DNA of 5,235 nt from Opitutia bacterium UBA977 (lineage in GTDB: Bacteria; Verrucomicrobiota; Verrucomicrobiia; Opitutales; Coraliomargaritaceae). The position numbers and the translations under genes are program-made. Positions within the stretch are counted from its first letter, which is position 1. Each line of letters begins with the position of its first letter. The notes under the pieces are model-generated. The model saw nothing but the letters and a program-made list of their open reading frames with translations, was not told where the DNA came from and ran no database searches. Positions 1 through 5,235 of the stretch are shown here, one piece after another. Location of the stretch: contig DBBT01000003.1 of NCBI GenBank assembly GCA_002292345.1, positions 1-5,235 on the forward strand, given 5' to 3'.

Positions 1-480
1 ATGATCGCTGGTTGGTTCACGCTAGCCATCATGGCACTTCCGGTGATCATTGCCGCCAGTGAAGAATCGATGCGCGCCATCCCAAAAGGCTTCCGCGAGG
101 GCTCACTTGCTTTGGGTGCTTCGAAATGGACCACCATCCGCACCAACGTATTGCCCTACGCACTGCCAGGCATCCTGACTTCTTCGATTATGGGCGTAGC
201 TCGTGTCGCGGGTGAAACCGCTCCGATCATGTTTACCGCGGCCTACGCGCTGCGTGATCAACTCCCTTGGCAGGGGCTTGAACAAAAAACTGACTTCTTT
301 TTTCAGGGCGTTATGGCACTGCCCTACCACATCTACGTGGTAAGTTCAAAAATCCCACAGAACGAATACACCCGCAACATGCAGTATGGCGCTGCGTTTG
401 TCTTCCTAATCATTGTCGGATTCTTCGCTCTCAGTAGTATCGTTTTACGCATTAAGATTCGTAAAAAATATAAGTGGTAA
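1..480 (+). CDS. pstA: Phosphate ABC transporter permease PstA, 3' part (5' end outside window)
   Basis: C-terminal 159 residues of the PstA inner-membrane permease, which with PstC forms the channel of the high-affinity PstSCAB phosphate importer. The frame is open at the window edge. Family members are usually about 280 residues or longer, so the ATG at position 1 is probably internal. Visible features are a hydrophobic helix at residues 2-19, the cytoplasmic coupling (EAA) loop around residues 33-57 with LGASKW and LPYALPG, which contacts the ATPase, the GETAP motif at 71-75 typical of PstA/PstC, and a last membrane helix at about 130-148. The protein ends in a basic tail (KIRKKYKW) expected on the cytoplasmic side. 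pstB follows after 40 bases, the usual Pst order. The identification is firm; only the true start is unknown. Confidence 0.95.
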   Translation: MIAGWFTLAIMALPVIIAASEESMRAIPKGFREGSLALGASKWTTIRTNVLPYALPGILTSSIMGVARVAGETAPIMFTAAYALRDQLPWQGLEQKTDFFFQGVMALPYHIYVVSSKIPQNEYTRNMQYGAAFVFLIIVGFFALSSIVLRIKIRKKYKW

Positions 481-488
481 GGCCCCTC

Positions 489-512
489 TTTCCCACTTTC
501 CCACTTTCTCAC
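489..512 (+). repeat. Three tandem copies of an 8-base unit between pstA and pstB
   Basis: Three back-to-back units, TTTCCCAC, TTTCCCAC and TTTCTCAC (one change in the third), fill most of the 40-base gap before pstB and end 8 bases before its ATG. The stretch is almost purely pyrimidine apart from single A's and contains no Shine-Dalgarno sequence. It may be a site of replication slippage or a pyrimidine-rich translation-initiation region; that role is inference. Confidence 0.8.
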
Positions 513-520
513 CTTCTAAA

Positions 521-1315
521 ATGAGCACATCTAATCCCTCTCAAACTACTAGCGGCGGCACTCCGATTATCAAGATCCGCAACTTCGACTTCGCATATGG
601 TGATGCACAGGCTCTCTTTGATATCAATATGGATATCAATGCAAAGGAAGTCACTGCATTCATCGGGCCGTCTGGTTGCGGTAAGTCGACTTTTCTACGC
701 TGTTTCAATCGGATGAACGACTTAATCGATATCGCACGCATCAAAGCCGGTGAAATCAAAATCAGTGATATTAATATCTACGATAAAAACGTCGATGCCA
801 TCGAGCTACGCAAGCACGTGGGCATGGTCTTCCAAAAGTCTAACCCATTTCCAAAATCAATCTACGACAACATTGCCTACGGTCTTCGTATTCAAGGTGT
901 TAAAAAGAAGAGCGAGCTCGATGAAGTCGTCGAGCGCTGTCTACGTGATGCGGCCCTTTGGGACGAAGTCAAAGACCGCCTCAGCGAAAGTGCACTCGGC
1001 ATGTCTGGCGGACAACAGCAACGGCTGTGCATCGCTCGCGCCCTCGCCGTGCGCCCTGAAATTCTCCTGATGGATGAGCCCTGCTCAGCGCTGGACCCGA
1101 TCGCCACCGCCAAGGTCGAAGAGCTCATACATGAGCTTAAAAAAGATTATACAATCGTGATTGTTACCCATAGTATGCAACAAGCCGCACGCGTATCCGA
1201 CCGCACTGCCTTTTTCTACTTAGGAAAATTGATCGAATATGGGCAAACTGATCAAATCTTCATGAACCCCCGAGACCCACAAACCGAAGCTTATATATCC
1301 GGACGATTTGGTTAA
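521..1315 (+). CDS. pstB: Phosphate ABC transporter ATP-binding protein PstB
   Basis: A 264-residue cytoplasmic ATPase that powers phosphate import through PstCA (EC 7.3.2.1). All ABC motifs are present: Walker [10 protein letters not shown] (49-57), Q-loop VFQ (103-105), signature MSGGQQQR (161-168), Walker B ILLMDEP (181-187), D-loop SALD (189-192) and the switch histidine in THS (216-218). PstB hallmarks are RCFNRMND (60-67) and [13 protein letters not shown] (105-117). The frame is open upstream to an ATG at 413, but that would overlap pstA by 68 bases and add a low-quality extension. The ATG at 521 gives the normal family length, about 260 residues, so it is preferred. No Shine-Dalgarno sequence precedes it. 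phoU follows after 39 bases, so the genes are probably cotranscribed. Confidence 0.97.
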   Translation: MSTSNPSQTTSGGTPIIKIRNFDFAYGDAQALFDINMDINAKEVTAFIGPSGCGKSTFLRCFNRMNDLIDIARIKAGEIKISDINIYDKNVDAIELRKHVGMVFQKSNPFPKSIYDNIAYGLRIQGVKKKSELDEVVERCLRDAALWDEVKDRLSESALGMSGGQQQRLCIARALAVRPEILLMDEPCSALDPIATAKVEELIHELKKDYTIVIVTHSMQQAARVSDRTAFFYLGKLIEYGQTDQIFMNPRDPQTEAYISGRFG

Positions 1316-1354
1316 TCACGGCCGATCAGTAACACACGCTAAATAAATGATACA

Positions 1355-1984
1355 ATGAAACCTTTTTATCAACACGAACTTGAAGACCTACGCACTAAAC
1401 TCATCCTCATCGGTGAGAAAGCAAACGAAGCTGCCCGCCTTGCCATCGACGGTTTTCTTGAAGACGACCTAAGCAAACTCAATCAGGCAATCTCACTCGA
1501 CGATGCCATCGACGAACTCGAAGTCGAGATCGACCAAGCTTCAGTTCGCTACATCACGCTTCGCTCTCCAGTATCCAGTGATGTGCGCTTTATTTTAGTC
1601 GCCATCAAAGCTAGCCACGACCTCGAACGTGCTGGCGACGAAGCGCACAATATCGCACTTCGAGCCAAGAATATCCTCAATCAGGGTGGACGCTCTGGTA
1701 ACACGATGATAATCAAGCAAATGAGCCAGCTCACCTGCTTGATGATGAAGGATGCTATTACTGCATTAGTCGAAAAAGACTTGGAACTCGCACACGCAGT
1801 GATCCAGCGCGACAAGGAGGTAAATGCTCTCCACAAAGAAAATTTCAAGATCCTGACGATAGGGTCAGCAGACGACTCCGAAACTTCTACCTCCTTTCAA
1901 AAAGTCTTTATTTCCAAATCAATCGAGCGCATCGCCGACCATGCTAAAAACTTAGCTGAAGAAGTCATTTACCTACTCAAATAA
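1355..1984 (+). CDS. phoU: Phosphate signalling/transport accessory protein PhoU
   Basis: A 209-residue, all-helical cytoplasmic protein, close to the usual PhoU length of about 215-240. PhoU proteins act as a negative link between the Pst transporter and the PhoR/PhoB two-component system when phosphate is plentiful, and bind metal clusters. The two symmetric three-helix repeats each carry the expected motif: DLERAGDEAHNI at residues 89-100 and SIERIADHAKNLAEEV at 189-204, both of the E/D-R-x-x-D-x-x-x-N type. The protein starts with FYQHELEDLRTKL, typical of the first helix. Its place directly after pstB fits the classical pst-phoU operon. The start has no visible Shine-Dalgarno sequence. 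An ATG at 1347 is in another frame and stops after three codons, so 1355 is the sensible start. Confidence 0.96.
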   Translation: MKPFYQHELEDLRTKLILIGEKANEAARLAIDGFLEDDLSKLNQAISLDDAIDELEVEIDQASVRYITLRSPVSSDVRFILVAIKASHDLERAGDEAHNIALRAKNILNQGGRSGNTMIIKQMSQLTCLMMKDAITALVEKDLELAHAVIQRDKEVNALHKENFKILTIGSADDSETSTSFQKVFISKSIERIADHAKNLAEEVIYLLK

Positions 1985-2166
1985 GTTTGAGAATGGGGCC
2001 TCATTCGGTGGCCTACTGGAGATTCATTCGCCCGGTGAGTTAATAAAGAAAAATCCGATCTCTTTTTGGCCTCAATTTTGCTCTACATAATTACTTTGAA
2101 CTTGGGTACGCACATAATATGCGAAGATAGCTTCAACCACTTAAATTAAATTCGAAAATTAATCCA
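1985..2166. other. Intergenic region between phoU and the lysine-rich gene
   Basis: These 182 bases hold no convincing gene. Just after phoU there is a short hairpin (1991-2006, GAATGG-GGCC-TCATTC, six pairs including one G-U), but no T-run follows, so it is not a standard terminator. The 7-mer TCATTCG occurs twice (2001-2007 and 2024-2030). The second half is AT-rich and probably contains the promoter of the next gene: TTGAAC at 2096-2101 and TAATAT at 2115-2120 resemble -35 and -10 boxes but are only 13 bases apart, so no promoter is called. A 15-base imperfect palindrome lies at 2109-2123. I saw no PHO-box-like repeats. Confidence 0.5.
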
Positions 2167-2619
2167 ATGGCTAAAAAAACATCCACCAAAAAAGTAGTCG
2201 CTAAAAAAGCACCTGCTAAAAAAACTACAGCTGCTAAAAAGGTATCCACTCCGAAAAAAGTGGCGACTAAGAAAGCTCCAGTGAAGAAGACAGCTACTCC
2301 GAAGAAGGTCGCCACTAAGAAAGCACCAGTGAAGAAGTCGGTAGCTCCGAAGCAGACCGCCGCGCAGGCCCGCATCATCGCTCGCGTGGATGTCGGCTTC
2401 GGCAACACGCTCTACGTCCGTGGCGAAGGCGCTGGCCTTAGCTGGAAAAAAGGCACTGCTCTTACGAACGTAACACCATACGAGTGGGCGCTCTCTAGTT
2501 CGAAGAAAGGCAAGGTCATCTTCAAGTTCCTAATCAACGATGAGCTTTGGGCCGAAGGCGAAAACATTACACTCCAAGCAGGTAGAGAATCAATCAGCTC
2601 GCCAACATTCGTTTGGTAG
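2167..2619 (+). CDS. Histone-H1-like lysine-rich tail fused to a glycogen-binding (CBM48/E-set-like) domain
   Basis: A 150-residue protein in two parts. Residues 1-62 are a very basic, disordered Lys/Ala/Pro/Thr/Val tail with eleven KK pairs every 5-6 residues and TPKK motifs at 28-31 and 44-47, like bacterial histone-H1-like and AlgP-type tails that bind DNA or other polyanions. Residues 68-150 look like a single beta-sandwich E-set domain related to the AMPK-beta glycogen-binding/CBM48 group: RGEGAGLSWKKG (86-96), a YEW strand (105-107), FKFLINDELW (119-128) matching the family's YKF-x-VDG-x-W core, then a short GEN-x-x-L turn and a final strand. W93, K120 and W128 could be sugar-contacting positions. 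No signal peptide is seen, so it should be cytoplasmic. The start has no Shine-Dalgarno sequence but is the only ATG giving the full tail. The function is unknown; the domain assignment is by eye. Confidence 0.85.
   Translation: MAKKTSTKKVVAKKAPAKKTTAAKKVSTPKKVATKKAPVKKTATPKKVATKKAPVKKSVAPKQTAAQARIIARVDVGFGNTLYVRGEGAGLSWKKGTALTNVTPYEWALSSSKKGKVIFKFLINDELWAEGENITLQAGRESISSPTFVW
2248..2343 (+). repeat. Two 48-base in-frame repeats encoding the lysine-rich tail
   Basis: Two adjacent 16-codon units (2248-2295 and 2296-2343) encode TPKKVATKKAPVKKTA and TPKKVATKKAPVKKSV. The first 14 residues are identical while several codons differ only at silent third positions (for example AAA versus AAG in the first KK, GTG versus GTC). 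The duplication is therefore not brand-new, or the amino-acid pattern has been kept while DNA identity decayed. Confidence 0.85.
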
Positions 2620-2646
2620 CTTCTGTCGATTCGACTCCATTCTGTC

Positions 2647-2676
2647 AAAAGCCCTCGCCGAAACGAGGGCTTTTTT
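2647..2676 (+). terminator. Intrinsic terminator, possibly bidirectional
   Basis: A perfect 7-bp G+C-rich stem (GCCCTCG at 2651-2657 with CGAGGGC at 2664-2670) closes a six-base loop and is followed by six T's (2671-2676). Four A's upstream (2647-2650) can extend the stem. It lies 27 bases past the lysine-rich gene and fits as its terminator. Read on the - strand the same hairpin is followed by TTTT, so it may also stop transcripts coming from the acyltransferase side. Confidence 0.9.
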
Positions 2677-2680
2677 GTGC

Positions 2681-2830
2681 TCATTGCGCACACTTGCGCC
2701 ACACGGTTGATACGGTAATCGGCTTGGTCTCGACTGAAACTTTAATCCGCCCCCCGAAAGAGTTGCTCGCCCGAAGTTCCGTCAGTTTTGTGGCCACACC
2801 TTGCAGAGTATTCCCCACGCTTTGAACCAA
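2681..2830 (-). CDS. Candidate small ORF, 49 residues, unknown function
   Basis: I do not recognise this protein, and it may not be a real gene. After the acyltransferase stop (TGA), the same reading frame stays open for 54 codons to a TGA at 2683-2681. A TTG codon at 2830-2828 is preceded by GAGGT (2842-2838) at a spacing of seven bases, the clearest Shine-Dalgarno-like sequence in the window. An in-frame GTG at 2818-2816 is an alternative start. The product would run from VQSVGNTLQGVATKL to a basic end, VWRKCAQ. Its stop sits four bases from the terminator hairpin's T-run, where a gene end would be expected. Against it: it is short, the start is not ATG, and most genes here do not use Shine-Dalgarno sequences. 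An alternative explanation is an untranslated tail of the acyltransferase mRNA. Confidence 0.35.
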   Translation of the reverse strand: MVQSVGNTLQGVATKLTELRASNSFGGRIKVSVETKPITVSTVWRKCAQ

Positions 2831-2837
2831 CGCAGCT

Positions 2838-2842
2838 ACCTC
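2838..2842 (-). promoter_or_regulatory. Shine-Dalgarno-like GAGGT before the candidate small ORF
   Basis: On the - strand GAGGT lies three bases after the acyltransferase stop and seven bases before a TTG codon. If used, it would make the small ORF translationally coupled to the acyltransferase. Five matching bases can arise by chance. Confidence 0.35.
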
Positions 2843-2845
2843 AGA

Positions 2846-3559
2846 TCATAACTCGGAATATTCGTCATCCTCGGTGATCGCCATTAAGCGTTCTTTAAGA
2901 ATCACGGTTGCTTGCATCGCATCACCATCGGCCAAATTTTTGCCATAACCGACATCGTCGACTCGCACATTGATTCGACTAAACGGCAGCGGGATATAAA
3001 ATCGATCCCAGCTTTTCAAGCGCCACGCACGTGTATAATTATAGGAAAGCAACAAAATCGGCGCCCCGCCACGAAGCGCCAGCGTCGCCGCTCCCGCCTT
3101 CATGTCATACATGGGACCACGCGACCCATCTGGAGTAATACCGATATCATAGCCCGCACGGCTCGCCTTGATTAATTCGCGAAAGGCCTGCACCCCACGC
3201 CCGTGACGGGAACCACGGATCGGCTTGATCCCTAATTGCTCAAAAAAAGCGGCAAGCCACGCACCATCACTACTCGCACTGATCAGTCCGGCTATCTTAC
3301 GTTCAGGCAAATAACGCCGGAAAAGCTCAGGCCCGAGCAATAGTCGATTATGCCATAGAACCATAATTACGGGCTCGGCGGGTTTATCCAAAAAAGCCTG
3401 CACGTCGGCACCAAAGTGAAACCGCAAACTACGCGTCCACATACGCACAAATATGCCAAAAACGATCATCGCTACTCGTTGCACTCCTTTTAGTTCGCGC
3501 GGCGCTTTAGGCTCACCTGGTGCGGGCGATGCTTTATCTGCTACTTGTAGTTCCTCCAT
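2846..3559 (-). CDS. DUF374 lysophospholipid acyltransferase family protein
   Basis: A 237-residue membrane-associated acyltransferase of the LPLAT superfamily, DUF374 branch, expected to move an acyl chain onto a lipid or lipid-A-like acceptor at the inner membrane; the exact substrate cannot be read from sequence. Visible features are a hydrophobic segment at about residues 27-40, the catalytic-block-like VLWHNRLLL (67-75, H70), [17 protein letters not shown] (94-110), RGSRHGRGV (115-123), ITPDGSRGP (141-149, the acyl-acceptor block) and [15 protein letters not shown] (154-168). The frame runs open upstream to 3751, but starts beyond 3680 would overlap glyQS and the extra residues do not look like the family. 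The ATG at 3559 gives a normal length, with an Ala/Pro-rich N-terminus before the first helix. It is transcribed away from glyQS, with only 121 bases between them. Confidence 0.92.
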   Translation of the reverse strand: MEELQVADKASPAPGEPKAPRELKGVQRVAMIVFGIFVRMWTRSLRFHFGADVQAFLDKPAEPVIMVLWHNRLLLGPELFRRYLPERKIAGLISASSDGAWLAAFFEQLGIKPIRGSRHGRGVQAFRELIKASRAGYDIGITPDGSRGPMYDMKAGAATLALRGGAPILLLSYNYTRAWRLKSWDRFYIPLPFSRINVRVDDVGYGKNLADGDAMQATVILKERLMAITEDDEYSEL

Positions 3560-3680
3560 CGAAGACAGAAAAGGCACAAATAGCGTGGATGGCAATTCTC
3601 GTATCAGCCAAACTGCTTCCGATTCAACCAAAGTTTCCGACCTTGACCCACATATGCCTATCTCCATCTTTTGGCGGCTT
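3560..3680. promoter_or_regulatory. Divergent promoter region for the acyltransferase and glyQS
   Basis: These 121 bases lie between two genes facing away from each other and should hold both promoters. For the - strand, TTGAAT followed 16 bases later by GATACG is a weak candidate. For the + strand, TTGACC at 3643-3648 resembles a -35 box, but no good -10 follows. I see no T-box leader or long hairpin. Boxes are suggestions only; the divergent layout is the main evidence. Confidence 0.45.
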
Positions 3681-5207
3681 ATGACAGCAAAAGCATCCAG
3701 TGATGGTCTCATGGAAGAAATCGTCGGCCTCTGCAAGCGCCGCGGTTTCATCTTTCCCTCCTCCGAAATTTACGGCGGTTACAACGGTTTTTACGACTAC
3801 GGTCCCCTTGGCGTGGAACTGCGCAACAACATCAAACAAACTTGGTGGCGCGATATGGTGCAACGCCGCGACGACATTGAAGGCCTCGACTCAACTATCA
3901 TCATGCACCCCGACATCTGGAAGGCATCTGGGCACGTTGATGGGTTCTCCGACCCGATGGTCGACTGCCGTGAGTCCAAGCTGCGCTACCGCGCGGATCA
4001 GCTGTTCTTCGCCCCCGTCATCGTCGCAGGCGAAACCATCGGCTACGTGTCGGTGGTCGAATGCCCAGAGCAACAGGAAATCGCGGAAAAGGCCGCAGCT
4101 GACATTAAGCGCAAAGCTGCCAAGCAAGGCACACTCGATCCGATCGTGCTCAAGGACTACACCGAATCAAAACCTGAGGAATACGACCTAATTCCTTCGC
4201 CAGCGACTGGTAAGCCAGGCTCTTTGACCGCACCACGCGAGTTCAAGCTGATGTTCGAGACTAAGGTCGGTCCACTTGCAGACGAGTCAGCGGTCGCCTA
4301 CCTACGCCCCGAAACCGCGCAAGGCATCTTCGCTAACTACAAGAACATCGTCGATACCGGCCGCGTGAAAATCCCCTTCGGCATCGCGCAAATCGGTAAA
4401 GCATTCCGCAACGAAATCACTCCGCGCAACTTCATCTTCCGCTCGCGTGAATTTGAACAAATGGAGATCGAATTTTTCATCTCACCAAATGCAGATTGGA
4501 AAACGCTCCACCGTGAGTGGATTGACACTTGTATTGATTGGCTGGTCTCAATCGGCCTACCACGCGAAGGAATCACCGAAGACATCCACCCAGAGGACAA
4601 ACTCGCCTTCTACTCGCAAGCCACCACCGACCTGATGTTCCAGTTCCCACACGGCGAACAAGAACTCTGGGGTATCGCCTGCCGTGGGGACTACGACCTC
4701 ATGCAGCACCAAAAGCACTCTGGCAAATCGATGACTATTTTTGACGAAACCAGCAAAGAGAAGTATGTGCCACATGTCATCGAGCCCTCGCTCGGCGTCG
4801 ACCGCACTCTCCTCGCCGTGCTCACTGCCGCTTACACCATCGACGAAGTGCCCAACGATAAGGGCAAGGTCGAGCAGCGCACACTGCTCAAGTTCAGCCC
4901 CAAGGTTGCACCCGTCAAAGCTGCGATCTTCCCGCTACTGAAGAATAAGCCAGAGTTGGTCGAACGCGCACAAGGACTCTACAAAAAATTGCAACGGCGC
5001 TGGAATGTCTTCTACGACGCCTCCGGTGCGATCGGCCGGCGCTACCGCCGTCAGGACGAGATCGGCACACCCTTCGGTATTACCATCGACTTCGACACGA
5101 TCGAAAAAGACGGCACCGTCACCCTGCGCGATCGCGACACCTGTGAACAGCGCCGCGTAACTGAAGACGAACTCTTCCAGTTTCTCGAAGAGCAGATCGA
5201 TGGTTAA
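3681..5207 (+). CDS. glyQS: Glycyl-tRNA synthetase, alpha2 type
   Basis: A 508-residue cytoplasmic class II enzyme that charges tRNA-Gly with glycine using ATP (EC 6.1.1.14). It is the single-chain alpha2 form, shared with archaea and eukaryotes, not the bacterial GlyQ+GlyS alpha2beta2 form. It opens with [20 protein letters not shown] (11-30) and [14 protein letters not shown] (31-44), family hallmarks. The motif 1 region spans about 59-92 ([11 protein letters not shown] at 82-92), RPETAQGIF is at 209-217, motif 2 [19 protein letters not shown] at 242-260 and motif 3 [14 protein letters not shown] at 368-381. The anticodon-binding domain covers about 405-505, with [17 protein letters not shown] (456-472). 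The frame is open back to 3453, but the upstream part is antisense to the acyltransferase. ATG 3681 matches the family N-terminus; 3654 and 3711 are alternatives. GGCGG at 3673-3677 is a weak ribosome-binding site. Confidence 0.97.
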   Translation: MTAKASSDGLMEEIVGLCKRRGFIFPSSEIYGGYNGFYDYGPLGVELRNNIKQTWWRDMVQRRDDIEGLDSTIIMHPDIWKASGHVDGFSDPMVDCRESKLRYRADQLFFAPVIVAGETIGYVSVVECPEQQEIAEKAAADIKRKAAKQGTLDPIVLKDYTESKPEEYDLIPSPATGKPGSLTAPREFKLMFETKVGPLADESAVAYLRPETAQGIFANYKNIVDTGRVKIPFGIAQIGKAFRNEITPRNFIFRSREFEQMEIEFFISPNADWKTLHREWIDTCIDWLVSIGLPREGITEDIHPEDKLAFYSQATTDLMFQFPHGEQELWGIACRGDYDLMQHQKHSGKSMTIFDETSKEKYVPHVIEPSLGVDRTLLAVLTAAYTIDEVPNDKGKVEQRTLLKFSPKVAPVKAAIFPLLKNKPELVERAQGLYKKLQRRWNVFYDASGAIGRRYRRQDEIGTPFGITIDFDTIEKDGTVTLRDRDTCEQRRVTEDELFQFLEEQIDG

Positions 5208-5235
5208 TCGAACGCTCAAATCATTAATTTCACTA

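Noticed and set aside
413..520. Upstream extension of PstB to an ATG at 413
   Set aside because: It would overlap the pstA coding end, add 36 residues unlike the family, and translate the 8-base repeat; ATG 521 gives the normal length.
1991..2006. Hairpin just after phoU as a terminator
   Set aside because: The stem is short and no T-run follows it.
2133..2408. Antisense ORF rich in Phe, Ala and Val opposite the lysine-rich tail
   Set aside because: It is the reverse reading of repeated Lys codons (AAG/AAA give CTT/TTT), so the hydrophobic pattern is a by-product of the real gene.
2613..2825. 70-codon + strand ORF after the lysine-rich gene
   Set aside because: It runs through the intrinsic terminator, overlaps the end of the previous gene and has no family-like features.
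3453..3680. Upstream extension of glycyl-tRNA synthetase to 3453
   Set aside because: The added residues are Ser/Thr-rich and lie antisense to the acyltransferase N-terminus; the family N-terminus begins near 3681.
3560..3680. T-box riboswitch controlling glyQS
   Set aside because: The region is too short and shows neither a specifier stem nor a T-box-like conserved block or terminator hairpin.
3560..3751. N-terminal extension of the acyltransferase
   Set aside because: It would run into the start of glyQS and shows no family features; length is normal from ATG 3559.
4935..5219. Antisense ORF over the 3' end of glyQS
   Set aside because: It lies opposite well-conserved anticodon-binding-domain codons; a reverse-strand shadow is the simpler explanation.

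Overview
The window looks like ordinary chromosomal DNA from a Gram-negative bacterium of moderate G+C content. My best guess is the Verrucomicrobiota, class Opitutia (Puniceicoccales or a relative). The reasons are an alpha2-type (archaeal/eukaryal-like) glycyl-tRNA synthetase, a DUF374 lysophospholipid acyltransferase, a histone-H1-like lysine-rich protein joined to a glycogen-binding-like domain, and few recognisable Shine-Dalgarno sequences. This placement is inferred from memory of families and was not tested by a search.

Layout. (1) Positions 1-1984 hold the 3' part of a phosphate-uptake operon on the + strand: pstA (5' end cut by the window edge), pstB and phoU, with gaps of about 40 bases. 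PstA is half of the membrane channel, PstB is the ATPase that drives it, and PhoU links the transporter to phosphate signalling. (2) After a 182-base gap, 2167-2619 encodes a 150-residue protein with a Lys-Ala-Pro-Thr tail and a small beta-sandwich-like domain. A strong intrinsic terminator follows at 2647-2676. (3) On the - strand, 2846-3559 encodes a DUF374 acyltransferase. Just downstream of it lies a candidate 49-residue ORF (2681-2830) that ends right beside the terminator, so the hairpin may serve both strands. (4) A 121-base divergent spacer (3560-3680) separates the acyltransferase from a complete glycyl-tRNA synthetase gene on the + strand (3681-5207).

The Pst/PhoU genes work together in phosphate import and its control. 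The remaining genes are housekeeping or envelope functions with no obvious link to them. I see no mobile element, CRISPR array, tRNA, rRNA or clear defence system. The least ordinary items are the tail/glycogen-binding-like fusion, the candidate small ORF behind the acyltransferase, and a three-copy 8-base pyrimidine-rich repeat directly in front of pstB.
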